Positions 9,411 to 17,947 of a stretch of DNA of 64,000 bases are shown piece by piece. This DNA comes from PoT sp049331405 (lineage in GTDB: Bacteria > Planctomycetota > Planctomycetia > Isosphaerales > Isosphaeraceae). Where the stretch lies: assembly GCF_049331405.1 (NCBI RefSeq), contig NZ_CP186274.1, forward strand, positions 496,001-560,000, in the 5' to 3' direction. Position 1 is the stretch's first letter; every line of letters starts with the position of its first letter. The position numbers and the translations under genes are program-made. A model generated the notes under the pieces. It saw only the letters and a list, made by a program, of their open reading frames with translations, searched no databases and was not told the DNA's origin.

Positions 9411-12400
9411 TCACTCCGACTTCGAGGGGACTTGCCAGAGCTTGATCGTGGCGTCGGCTCCCCCCGTGATGAGGGTCTTGCCATCGGGAGTGAAGGCGAC
9501 GGCGTGGACGTTCCCCTCGTGCCCCTCGAGGGAGAAAGAGGGCCTGTCAAGGACTTCGCCGGGCTGGGTCAGGTCCCAGAGCTGGGCGAAGCCTGGGGCT
9601 TTCGGATCTCGGCGGTCGCCTCCCACGACGGCGAGCCAGTGGCCATCCGGCGAGAACGCCAGTCCGTCGATGCGTGACGAATTCAGGATGAGTTGAGAAC
9701 GAAGGCGTTCGGGTTCCAGGTTCCAGAGCTGCACGGCATGCTTCCCGGGTGCAATGTCCACCTTCGGCGGGAAATGAGGCCCGCCCACCGGCTTTTCCGC
9801 ATACCGGCCGGCGAGCCCGGTTGCCAAAGTCTTGCTGTCCGGAGAGAAAGCGACGCAGGTGACCTCGGCGGCGCAACCGGTTTCCAACCTTCGCCCTTCT
9901 TTCCCGAGTGGCCAGTCCATCAGCCGGATGGACCCATTGGGATCACCCTCGGCGAAGAGCGCCAGGAGCTTGCCGTCCGAGGCGAAGGTGAGCGTCCCGG
10001 GCCGATATTGATCGAGCACGCTCACATGCTTCCCGGAGGCAAGGCTCCAGGAGTCGATGAAGTTGTCTCGCCAGGGGACGAGCAACTCCTGGCCGCCGGG
10101 GGCGTAGGCCAACGGATACGTGGTCGTGTAGGGGAGGCTCAGGCGTGCGAGGACTCTCCCCCGGGCCGGGTCGATTCTCGCGACGCTCGAATCGGAGCCC
10201 GAGGACGCCAACTCCTTACCATCGGGCGAGAAGGCGACGGACATGATCCAGCCGGGGTGTTGTGGTTCACCCGGGCCATCCTCACCGGGCACGAGCCGGC
10301 GCCTGGTCTCGATCTCGAAAATCGAGACATGCTGATAACTGCCGGTGGCCACGGTCTTTCCGTCGCCGGAGACCGAGAGGCAGGTGACCCCCCGCCCGCC
10401 GAAAGGGGCGACCGCACCGAGGGGGCGGAGCATGTTGTCCCGAGCGGCATCGCCGTCGGGCTCAAGCTCGGGGGCCCAGAGCTTAACGGCCCCTTCGAGG
10501 CCGGTGGTGGCGAACGAGAGTCCGTCGGGGGCATACGCGAGCCCGTGCAGGGGGCCGTCGTTGTCGTCGAACGCGAGCCGGGGCCGGGCCGTCGCCGCAT
10601 CCCAGATCCGGATCTCTCCCGACTTGCCCGGCGCCAGGTAGTTCCCGCTGATCGAGGTAAGCCAGCGACCATCGGGCGAGAAGGCGACGCCCTCGATGCC
10701 TTCCGAGTGCCCCGGGAGATTCGCGAGTTCCAACCCCGTGATCGGATCCCAGAGCCTCACTCGGGCGTCCTGGCCCCCGGTGGCGAGCGTCTTGCCATCC
10801 GCGGCGAACGCCATGCAGAGCGTCCCGCCGAGGTTTCCCGCCGCGGCGCCGACCTCTCGCCCGGAGCTGACGTCCCAGAAACGGACGTTGCGATCGAGCT
10901 CGCAGCCCATACCCGTGGCCAGCGTCTTGCCGTCGGGGGAGAAGGCGAGCGTGCGGACTTTCCCCGGGTGTTTGAGCACGTTCCGCTCCTGGCCGGTGGC
11001 GGCATCCCAGAGCCTCGCGGTGCCATCCCAACTGGCCGAGGCCAGGAGCGAGCCGTCGGGGGAAAATGCCACCTTCCAGACCTGATGGTCGGGCCATGCG
11101 GGGTCGGGGCCGACATGGCCCGTCAGGGTCGCCCGCTTCTTCCGGCCCTCGACGTCCCAGAGCGAGACGGTGCCGTCGAAGCACGAAGCCGCGAGGGTCT
11201 TGCCGTCGGGGGAGAAGGCGAGCGACCAGACGACCTGCATCCAGTCTCCGAAGTCGCCAGCCGGTTCGTCGTTCCGGAGCGTGGCGACCTCTTTGCGGTT
11301 GGCGACGTCCCAGAGCTTGATCATCTCGAAGCTCGACATGGCCAGGAGCTTCCCGTCGCGTGTGTACGCGACCCCCGCGGCCTTCAGGCCCGTCTTGCCG
11401 TCGAGGATCGCGATGGGATGAACTTTCCTGGGTGAGACCATCCAGGAGGGGATGTCTTCCCTCTCCTGGCCGATTGCCATCACGATGGCTTTGGGGGCAG
11501 GCTGCTGGTCGGCTCCCTTCGGTTTCGGAGGAGCGGCCGGGATGCCAAGTAGTCCCGGCGAGGGAACCATGCTTTCGTCTCGCGTCCCGGCCTGCTCAAC
11601 AATGGGGGGCGTCGAATTTGTACCGGGTTTGCCCTCGTCTCGCGTCCGGTTCGAGGCCTCGAGGCTCACCCTGGCGACTCGCTTGCCACCCCTCGAGATT
11701 GTGACGAGCTCATCGTGGATCGGGACTCCCCCCTTGGTGGCCTTGACGGTATGGGGGCCGGGACGCAGGCGGAGTTGATGGACCCCGGCGCCGGTGATGA
11801 CGACCTCGTCGCCGTCGACGCTCACCTGGACACCAGGATCATCGACCTCGATCATGAGGGTCCCGCTCGGGACCGGAATCCGTAGGATCGTGGCCACGAG
11901 CGCCGAGACGTGCGTGAAGGCCATCGACTCGGTGAGCCCGAGCCCGCCGCCGATCAGGAGCAGGGCGGCGATCATCTTCCGGGGGAACCGCCTCGCCGAC
12001 TTCGCTCGGGGGGCCGGGACAGCCGGGGCGGGTTGGATATGCGACGCCTGCTGAAGCGCCGCGAGCTGGCGGCCGAGCTGTTCGGCGACCTCGGCGGCGG
12101 AACCGAAGCGGTCATCGGGCGACTTGGACAGGAGTTTCGCGATCACCTCCGCAAGCTCCGCGGGGAGATCCGGATTGACCTCGCGGACGGGGCGGGGGGA
12201 CTCGTCGCAGACCCTGCGGAGCACGGCCATGGCCGTCGAGGCTCGGAAGGGGGGGCGGCCCGTCCCCATCGCGTAGAGGACGCTGCCGAGGCTGAAGAGG
12301 TCGGTCCGCTGGTCGAGCACTTCCCCGTGGGCCTGTTCGGGGGCCATGTACTGGGGCGTGCCCGCGAGGACGCCGCTCTGGGTCAGGCTGGCGTCATCGG

Positions 12401-13193
12401 CCGTGCGCGCCAGCCCGAAATCGGTGATCTTGACCCGCTCGACGTGATTCTCCAGGAGGATATTCGAGGGCTTGATGTCGCGATGGATCAGTCCTTGCGC
12501 GTGGGCGGCGGCCAGGCCGCTCGCCACCTGTATGCCGATGCGGAGGATTTCCTTGAGTTCCAACGGGCCGGACTGGTCGAGCCGCTCCTGGAGCGATCGG
12601 CCGGCGATGTACTCCATGACGAGATAGGGGGAGCCGTCGACCTCATCGACGGCGTGGATCGCCACGACATGCTCGTGGCTCACGGCCGCCGCCGCGCGAG
12701 CCTCCCGGGCGAATCGCTTGCGGGCCGCGGCGCTCGTGGCGAGCTGCGGGGCCAGGATCTTGATGGCGACGAGACGGTGGAGCGAAGGGTCGAACGCCTT
12801 GAGCACCATCCCCATGCCTCCCCGGCCGATCACGCCGATTACCGCGTAGGGGCCCAGGGTCCCGAGCTGCCCGGGGTTGTTGGGAGGCCCGAGGAACTCG
12901 AGGGCCGGCTCCTCGGCCGGCGCCCTCTCGTCACGCCCATCATGGTCGTTGAGCCCCTGCTTGAGCCGGTACATGGCGCGACGGAACTCGGTCTCGATCG
13001 CCTGGCCTTCCTCGGCCGTCGGCGAGAGGCGGGGCCAGGGGCTGCCGAAGCCCGCCGCCTCTTCCACTGCTTGCTGGCAGCGTTCGCAGTGGTCGAGGTG
13101 CAGGATCAGCCGGTTGTGCTCGCCCTGATTCAGGGTCCCGAAGAGCATGGCTTTGAGTCGGTCGAGGCCCGGGCAATCGAGCGGAGTCGTCAT
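9411..13193 (-). CDS. transmembrane Ser/Thr protein kinase with zinc-finger-like N-terminus, PEGA-like domain and WD40 propellers
   Basis: A 1260-residue kinase. Order: a putative zinc anti-sigma motif H32-x3-C36-x2-C39; kinase domain about 114-380 with glycine loop GRGGMGMV, Lys145, HRDIKPSN (237-244), DFG (258-260) and APEQ; a transmembrane helix about 407-436; a PEGA-like beta domain about 440-515; and a C-terminal extracytoplasmic WD40 region from about 590 to the end, in which I count 14 repeats (FSPDGKTLA...LWDV), enough for two seven-bladed propellers. All catalytic residues are present. It is 11 bases downstream of an ECF sigma gene and surely co-transcribed with it. The likely role is a sensor that phosphorylates or sequesters the sigma factor; its ligand is unknown. 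Confidence 0.92.
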   Translation of the reverse strand: MTTPLDCPGLDRLKAMLFGTLNQGEHNRLILHLDHCERCQQAVEEAAGFGSPWPRLSPTAEEGQAIETEFRRAMYRLKQGLNDHDGRDERAPAEEPALEFLGPPNNPGQLGTLGPYAVIGVIGRGGMGMVLKAFDPSLHRLVAIKILAPQLATSAAARKRFAREARAAAAVSHEHVVAIHAVDEVDGSPYLVMEYIAGRSLQERLDQSGPLELKEILRIGIQVASGLAAAHAQGLIHRDIKPSNILLENHVERVKITDFGLARTADDASLTQSGVLAGTPQYMAPEQAHGEVLDQRTDLFSLGSVLYAMGTGRPPFRASTAMAVLRRVCDESPRPVREVNPDLPAELAEVIAKLLSKSPDDRFGSAAEVAEQLGRQLAALQQASHIQPAPAVPAPRAKSARRFPRKMIAALLLIGGGLGLTESMAFTHVSALVATILRIPVPSGTLMIEVDDPGVQVSVDGDEVVITGAGVHQLRLRPGPHTVKATKGGVPIHDELVTISRGGKRVARVSLEASNRTRDEGKPGTNSTPPIVEQAGTRDESMVPSPGLLGIPAAPPKPKGADQQPAPKAIVMAIGQEREDIPSWMVSPRKVHPIAILDGKTGLKAAGVAYTRDGKLLAMSSFEMIKLWDVANRKEVATLRNDEPAGDFGDWMQVVWSLAFSPDGKTLAASCFDGTVSLWDVEGRKKRATLTGHVGPDPAWPDHQVWKVAFSPDGSLLASASWDGTARLWDAATGQERNVLKHPGKVRTLAFSPDGKTLATGMGCELDRNVRFWDVSSGREVGAAAGNLGGTLCMAFAADGKTLATGGQDARVRLWDPITGLELANLPGHSEGIEGVAFSPDGRWLTSISGNYLAPGKSGEIRIWDAATARPRLAFDDNDGPLHGLAYAPDGLSFATTGLEGAVKLWAPELEPDGDAARDNMLRPLGAVAPFGGRGVTCLSVSGDGKTVATGSYQHVSIFEIETRRRLVPGEDGPGEPQHPGWIMSVAFSPDGKELASSGSDSSVARIDPARGRVLARLSLPYTTTYPLAYAPGGQELLVPWRDNFIDSWSLASGKHVSVLDQYRPGTLTFASDGKLLALFAEGDPNGSIRLMDWPLGKEGRRLETGCAAEVTCVAFSPDSKTLATGLAGRYAEKPVGGPHFPPKVDIAPGKHAVQLWNLEPERLRSQLILNSSRIDGLAFSPDGHWLAVVGGDRRDPKAPGFAQLWDLTQPGEVLDRPSFSLEGHEGNVHAVAFTPDGKTLITGGADATIKLWQVPSKSE
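9414..11430 (-). repeat. WD40 repeat-coding block in the kinase gene
   Basis: This stretch encodes about 14 consecutive WD40-type repeats, each carrying a variant of F-(S/T)-P-D-G-(K/R)-x-L-A and ending near L-W-D. Repeats differ clearly from each other, so the block is an old duplication rather than a recent tandem array. Fourteen repeats fit two propellers of seven blades. Confidence 0.8.
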
Positions 13194-13204
13194 CGCGTCA
13201 CTCC

Positions 13205-13810
13205 TTATTTTTCGAATAGACCATCAAGCGAGAGATCCTGGATTTGTTCCCGGATCCGGGCGAGGACCCGGCTCTTGGCCACGTAAACGGCCCCGACGGA
13301 GAGCCCGACCACCTTGGCGGCCTCGCCGGCCGCGAGCCCTTCGACGGCGGTTTTCCAGAAGGCCTGCCAGGTCGAGGCCGTGAACTCTCCCCGGACCTGC
13401 TCGGCCGCCCATGAGAAGACCTGCCACTCGTACTCGCGATCCCAGGCCGCCTCGTCTTCCGCGGCGACGACCTTTTCCGCGAGTTCGTTGGCTTCGGGCG
13501 CGGTCCCGTTGCCGAGGATCTTCTTCCGACCCGACTGGAAGGTGTGCAGCTTGTTCCTGGCCACCGTGAGGAGCCAGCCCCGGAAGGTGCCCCGCTCCGG
13601 CTCGTACCGATATCGCCCCGCCACCCGCACCACGGAGCTCAGCACGTCTTGCATCAGGTCGGCGGCGTCCGCGTCCTGCAGCCCTCGCCTTCGCGCATAG
13701 CGATAGACCAGGGGGCCGTACAGATCCACGAATTGCCGCCAGGCCACGGCGTCCGCCGTGTCTCGGATGCGAATCAAGAGGCTCTGCCGGGTATCTGACG
13801 GCTCATTCAT
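13205..13810 (-). CDS. ECF-family RNA polymerase sigma factor
   Basis: A 201-residue sigma-70 factor of the extracytoplasmic-function class. Region 2 is at about 20-95 (AWRQFVDLYGPLVYRYARRRGLQDADAADLMQDV, then TFRGWLLTVARNKL) and region 4 at about 135-190 (EGLAAGEAAKVVGLSVGAVYVAKSRVLARIR). A roughly 40-residue charged linker separates them. It is immediately upstream of the WD40 kinase gene (11 bases), an arrangement widely seen in planctomycetes and fitting sigma control by a membrane kinase. The start at 13810 gives the standard N-terminus; an AAGGA element lies upstream. Target promoters cannot be read from this window. Confidence 0.92.
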   Translation of the reverse strand: MNEPSDTRQSLLIRIRDTADAVAWRQFVDLYGPLVYRYARRRGLQDADAADLMQDVLSSVVRVAGRYRYEPERGTFRGWLLTVARNKLHTFQSGRKKILGNGTAPEANELAEKVVAAEDEAAWDREYEWQVFSWAAEQVRGEFTASTWQAFWKTAVEGLAAGEAAKVVGLSVGAVYVAKSRVLARIREQIQDLSLDGLFEK

Positions 13811-14007
13811 GTCATGGGTATCCTTGGCGCCTTCGCTAAGGATTACTCCACCTGGCGAAGATCCTTACACGGAATCTCAAAATCTGTCCCCAATGCGTGA
13901 GGGGCTTTCGGCAGTGCCGGGGCCCGAACCTTCCTCGTCGAGGCCGCTCTGGTTAGGGATGGGGGGCCAATGGGTTCGGCCCGGGTCTTCGGTCTGGGAG
14001 TGCCGCC

Positions 14008-15123
14008 ATGTTGAAGATCCAGGAATATCTGCGGGGGGAGGGCTCGGTCCAGGCGCTCACGGCCGAGCTGGGGATCGGGGTTTATAGACATCCGAGCTTG
14101 CCGCTACTCGGGTTCAAGTATCAGTCGCACGCGCCGAAGGCTCATCCCCTGGTGCGCGAGTCGCGGGGGCTCGTGCTCGAGGAAGGGTCGTGGGAGGTCG
14201 TGGCCAAGCCGTTCGACCGCTTCTTCAACGCAGGGGAAGGCGTCGATGACCTGGCGAACTTCAACTGGTCGCGATGCTCGTGCCAGGCCAAGGAAGATGG
14301 GGCGCTGACGATCGTTTATCCGTACCGGGGGGAATGGCACGTCAACTCATCGGGAGGGTTCGGGCACGGGATCGTTTCGTTTGCCAGGATGTCGTGGACG
14401 CAGCTCTTCTGGGCGACGACGGGGTTGGATCCCTCGCGGTTCGATGGTCGTTACACTTACATTTTTGAACTCTGTTCACCTTACACCAAGGTCGTGCGTC
14501 TGTACCCGAGCCCGACTTTCTACCTGCTCTCGATGTTCGAGACCGCGACCTGCCGGGAGCTTTCGCACGAAGCGGTCGACGAGGAGGCGGCGCGGATCGG
14601 GCTGGCTCGGCCGGAGTTGTTCCCGTGCGCATCGATGGGAGAGGTCGCCGCATTCCTCCTCGAGAAAGATCGCGACGACCCGACATTCAAAGGGGTCGTC
14701 ATCCGGGATGACAGGGACCTCCGCTTCAAGATCAAGACGAAGACGTACCTCGCCGCGCACCATGCCGACGACGGCGGGAACCTCTTCCACCCCAGGCGGC
14801 TCGTCCCCCTGATTCTCGCGGACGAGGCCGACGAGCTGGTCGCGTATCACCCCGAGTTGCGCGAAACCGTGGCGCGGGTGAAGGAGCGGCTCGATCGCGC
14901 CTGGGATGAGGTCCGCGCGGCCTGGGAGGAGAACTGGCGGATCGAGGATCAGAGGGACTTCGCGACCGCCATCATCCGCGCCACCCCGTTTTCGGGACTG
15001 CTATTCGCGCTGAGGAAGGAACTTGGGGCGAGGCAATCGGTCGAGGACGTCAGGCGGCTCTGGTGCGCGAACGCCGAGTCGGTCGTGAAGCTCGTCTTCG
15101 ATCGCGGGGACGGGCGGCGATAA
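14008..15123 (+). CDS. T4 Rnl1-like RNA ligase
   Basis: A 371-residue member of the nucleotidyltransferase superfamily closest to phage T4 RNA ligase 1. Motif I is KEDG at 95-98 (Lys95 is the predicted adenylylated lysine; in T4 Rnl1 it is Lys99). Upstream is AKPFDRFFNAGE (66-77), matching the Rnl1-typical segment. Motif IIIa is FELCSPY (153-159), motif IV KGVVIR (228-233) and motif V RFKIKTK (239-245), so all ATP-dependent ligase residues appear intact. Such enzymes join 5'-phosphate and 3'-hydroxyl RNA ends, classically in tRNA repair. A ribosome-binding site (GGGAG) precedes the ATG. No polynucleotide kinase-phosphatase, RtcB, nuclease or tRNA gene lies nearby, so its substrate is unknown. 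Acquisition from phage is plausible but not shown. Confidence 0.85.
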   Translation: MLKIQEYLRGEGSVQALTAELGIGVYRHPSLPLLGFKYQSHAPKAHPLVRESRGLVLEEGSWEVVAKPFDRFFNAGEGVDDLANFNWSRCSCQAKEDGALTIVYPYRGEWHVNSSGGFGHGIVSFARMSWTQLFWATTGLDPSRFDGRYTYIFELCSPYTKVVRLYPSPTFYLLSMFETATCRELSHEAVDEEAARIGLARPELFPCASMGEVAAFLLEKDRDDPTFKGVVIRDDRDLRFKIKTKTYLAAHHADDGGNLFHPRRLVPLILADEADELVAYHPELRETVARVKERLDRAWDEVRAAWEENWRIEDQRDFATAIIRATPFSGLLFALRKELGARQSVEDVRRLWCANAESVVKLVFDRGDGRR

Positions 15124-15313
15124 GGCCGTGGGCATGAGCCGCTTGCGCCGGCGAGTCCTCGCGTGTGAAGGGCCCGGGCGACCCTCTACCGAGAATATTC
15201 GTTGGCATCGGCTTTGGACTTCACGTATGTTCGGGCCACGGTGCCGGCACCTCTGAGGGATATTGATCCGGCGCCGATAGGGTCTGTCACGAATTCGACG
15301 CGGAGGATGACGC

Positions 15314-17869
15314 ATGAGCCAGTCGATAGGGACAGCATTTCGAAAAACAGGCGGGAGGCCGTGTCGTCTTCTCGGCCTGGTCTTGATGGCCGTGGCCTCG
15401 CCAGCCTGGGCCCAGCAGCCGTCGCAAGCGCCGCAGCAGCCGGCGGCGGTCGAGCCGTTGGCTCGTTACATGCCGGCCCAGGACCTGGCCGCCCTGTTCG
15501 AGCACGACGGGTTCGACTCCCAGCCCGCGGCCTGGCAGGCGACCGCCGCGTACCAGATGCTCAACAAGACCACGCTCGGCCGGATGCTCGACGAGGTCGT
15601 GGCCCAGAGCCTGGATCGACTGATCCAGTCGGCGCCGGGCGCCCCGCTGAACGGCAAGGACGCGGTCGAGCTGCTCAAGCACCTGGCCCGCAAGGGGGTG
15701 CTGATCGGCTATGCCGGCAAGGTCGGGCCCGGAGGGCCGAGCCCCCAGGCCGTCGCGGTCGTGATCCGGGGGGCGGGGAAGAACGAGGTCTTCAAGCGGG
15801 TCGTGGGCAAGCTCCCGTTCCTCAACGAGCCCGCGGCGAAGAAGGTCGAGCAGCCGGGCAAGCGGAGCGTCTTCGCCATCGCCAACTCGCCGATCCAGTG
15901 GTGGTACGAGAAGGATGACGCCGTCTTCGCGTTCGCGCCCCCGGGGGCGAACAACCCGGTCATCGACGTGCTCGAGGGGAAGGCGCCGAGCGCCCTGAAG
16001 AACGCGACCTACGCGGCCCTCATCAAGCCGAAGGCCGGGCTATCCCTGGTGCCGGTCGGCCGGTTCTTCCTCGACCTCAAGGCGCTGCCGCCGGTGCCGC
16101 CCGACGCCGCCGCGCTCGGGTTCGACGGGGTCAAGCGGGTCGAGATGCGCTGGGACATCCAGGGCAAGGGGATCCTGGCGGAGTTCGTCGCGCAGGTCCC
16201 GAGGCCGCGCCGGGGCGTCTTCGCCGCCTTCGACCAGCCGCCGCTGGGGGAAGGGACGAGCCTGATCCCCCCGAAGGGCACGAACAACTTCGTGCTCGTC
16301 TCCACCGACCTGATCAAGCTGCACGATGCCATCGTCTCGGCCGCGAAGGAGCGGGACCCGAACGTCGAGGCCTCGCTCAAGGAGGTCTCCGAGACCTTCC
16401 GCAAGCGCACGGGGCTGAGGCTCCGAGAGGACCTGCTGTCGAAGGTCGGCCCAAGGATGGCGGTCCTGGCCCCGCCCGGCAGCGGCTCGATCGGCAGCAT
16501 CTTCGGGATGTGGTTCAACCCGCCCGACTTCTGCCTGCTCGCCGAGGTGAAGGACGTCGCCGGCTTCTCGAAGAGCCTGGATGCCCTCATCGAGGTGGCG
16601 AACAAGGAGTTGAAGCGGGCCGGAGCCCTCGTCCCGGCGAGACCCGACCAGGCGCTCAGGCCCGGGGTCGACTTCGCCACGTTCCGTAAGCTCAAGGGGG
16701 CTGAGCAGGGCTATATCCTGACCGTGCCCCCCGCGGCCCTGCCGATCCCCGCCGGGTTCCGGCCGACGATCCTCCTCGACGCCAGGCGCGGGGTGCTCGC
16801 GGTGGCGGGTTCGCCGAGGACCGCCAGGCAGATGCTCCCCGCGTTCGTCCTCAAGGGGGGTAAGCCCGACCCGTCGCGCGACCGGAATGCGGTCGCCTTC
16901 ATCCAGTCGGATCCGAGCCCGGTGCTGCCCGAGATCCTGATCAACGTGCCGGCCTTCGTGCAGTTCGCCGGCTTCTCGGCCGCCCAGCCGGGTGCGGTCC
17001 CGCCGGGAGCCCGCCGGATGCCGGCCGGCCCGCCGCTCCGGATCGCCCTCGACCCGGAGCTCATCCCCGAGGCCAACGACCTGCGCCAGTACCTCTTCCC
17101 CTCGAAGTTCACGATGACGGTCGACGACGCCTCGATCCGCTACACGGCGTACCAGGCGTTTCCGCTCCCCGCGCCTCAGATCAACGCCGGGGCCGAGGTG
17201 CCCGTCCTGGTCGCCCTGCTGCTGCCGGCCGTGCAGGCGGCGCGCGAGGCGGCTCGACGCGCCCAGTGCACCAACAACCTCAAGCAGATCGGCCTGGCGC
17301 TGCACAACTATCACTCCACCAACGACCGCTTCCCGGCGTCGGCGATCGCCGACAAGGAGGGCAAGCCGCTCCTGAGCTGGCGTGTGGCGATCTTGCCCTA
17401 CCTCGATCAGGCGGCACTCTACGAGCGGTTCAAGCTCGACGAGCCCTGGGACAGCCCGCACAACGCCGCGCTCGCGAAGGAGATGCCGGCCCTCTTCGCA
17501 TGCCCGTCTCGCACGTCTCAGGAGAAGGGCCTGACGAACTACGTCGGTTTCAAGAGCAACGCATCATTCTTCCACCCGACCGAGGGGACCAAGATCATCG
17601 ACTTCACCGACGGGACGTCCAACACCATGGCGGTCGTCGAGACGCGTGAAGAGGTCCCCTGGACCAAGCCGGATGACCTCGCGTTCGACCCCGAGGCGCA
17701 GCTCGCCCCGGGCGAACTCCTGGGCGCCAGCTCGGCCCACCCCGGCGGGTTCAACGTGCTCTTCGCCGACGGATCCGTCCGGTTCATCAAGATGTCGATC
17801 AATCCCCAGGTCTTCAAGGCCCTGATCACCAAGGCCGGCGGGGAGGTCATCAGCGCCGACTCGTACTGA
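15314..17869 (+). CDS. secreted protein with large novel N-terminal region and C-terminal DUF1559 domain
   Basis: An 851-residue exported protein with a cleavable-looking signal (residues about 16-36, ending AWAQQ). Residues about 40-620 form an alpha/beta region that I do not recognise. The C-terminus from about 635 is a DUF1559 domain: LLLPAVQAAREAARRAQC, NNLKQIGLALHNYHS, DGTSNTMAVVE and the ending HPGGFNVLFADGSVRF. Ordinary DUF1559 proteins begin with a type IV prepilin leader (FTLIELLVVI); here that leader is absent and the domain is carried at the end of a classical secreted protein. A GGAGG ribosome-binding site precedes the ATG. It is followed by a hairpin terminator and convergent genes. 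Function unknown. Confidence 0.85.
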   Translation: MSQSIGTAFRKTGGRPCRLLGLVLMAVASPAWAQQPSQAPQQPAAVEPLARYMPAQDLAALFEHDGFDSQPAAWQATAAYQMLNKTTLGRMLDEVVAQSLDRLIQSAPGAPLNGKDAVELLKHLARKGVLIGYAGKVGPGGPSPQAVAVVIRGAGKNEVFKRVVGKLPFLNEPAAKKVEQPGKRSVFAIANSPIQWWYEKDDAVFAFAPPGANNPVIDVLEGKAPSALKNATYAALIKPKAGLSLVPVGRFFLDLKALPPVPPDAAALGFDGVKRVEMRWDIQGKGILAEFVAQVPRPRRGVFAAFDQPPLGEGTSLIPPKGTNNFVLVSTDLIKLHDAIVSAAKERDPNVEASLKEVSETFRKRTGLRLREDLLSKVGPRMAVLAPPGSGSIGSIFGMWFNPPDFCLLAEVKDVAGFSKSLDALIEVANKELKRAGALVPARPDQALRPGVDFATFRKLKGAEQGYILTVPPAALPIPAGFRPTILLDARRGVLAVAGSPRTARQMLPAFVLKGGKPDPSRDRNAVAFIQSDPSPVLPEILINVPAFVQFAGFSAAQPGAVPPGARRMPAGPPLRIALDPELIPEANDLRQYLFPSKFTMTVDDASIRYTAYQAFPLPAPQINAGAEVPVLVALLLPAVQAAREAARRAQCTNNLKQIGLALHNYHSTNDRFPASAIADKEGKPLLSWRVAILPYLDQAALYERFKLDEPWDSPHNAALAKEMPALFACPSRTSQEKGLTNYVGFKSNASFFHPTEGTKIIDFTDGTSNTMAVVETREEVPWTKPDDLAFDPEAQLAPGELLGASSAHPGGFNVLFADGSVRFIKMSINPQVFKALITKAGGEVISADSY

Positions 17870-17882
17870 TGCCAGGTCCGTC

Positions 17883-17908
17883 GCCCTCCCCGCTGATTCG
17901 GGGAGGGC
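17883..17908. terminator. bidirectional hairpin terminator
   Basis: A perfect 9-bp stem, GCCCTCCCC / GGGGAGGGC, with an 8-base loop lies 13 bases after the DUF1559-fusion stop. An outer CCGT/ACGG pairing can extend it across a bulge. It is followed rightward by TTTTTATC about 12 bases later. The convergent DUF1501 gene ends on the other side, so it can serve both strands. Confidence 0.75.
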
Positions 17909-17947
17909 AACGGCATATGTTTTTATCGTTTGGATGAACCGTTGAAA

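Noticed and set aside
9693..13286. Plus-strand open frames of 580 and 458 codons across the kinase gene
   Set aside because: Opposite strand of a clear kinase/WD40 coding sequence; products lack recognisable motifs.
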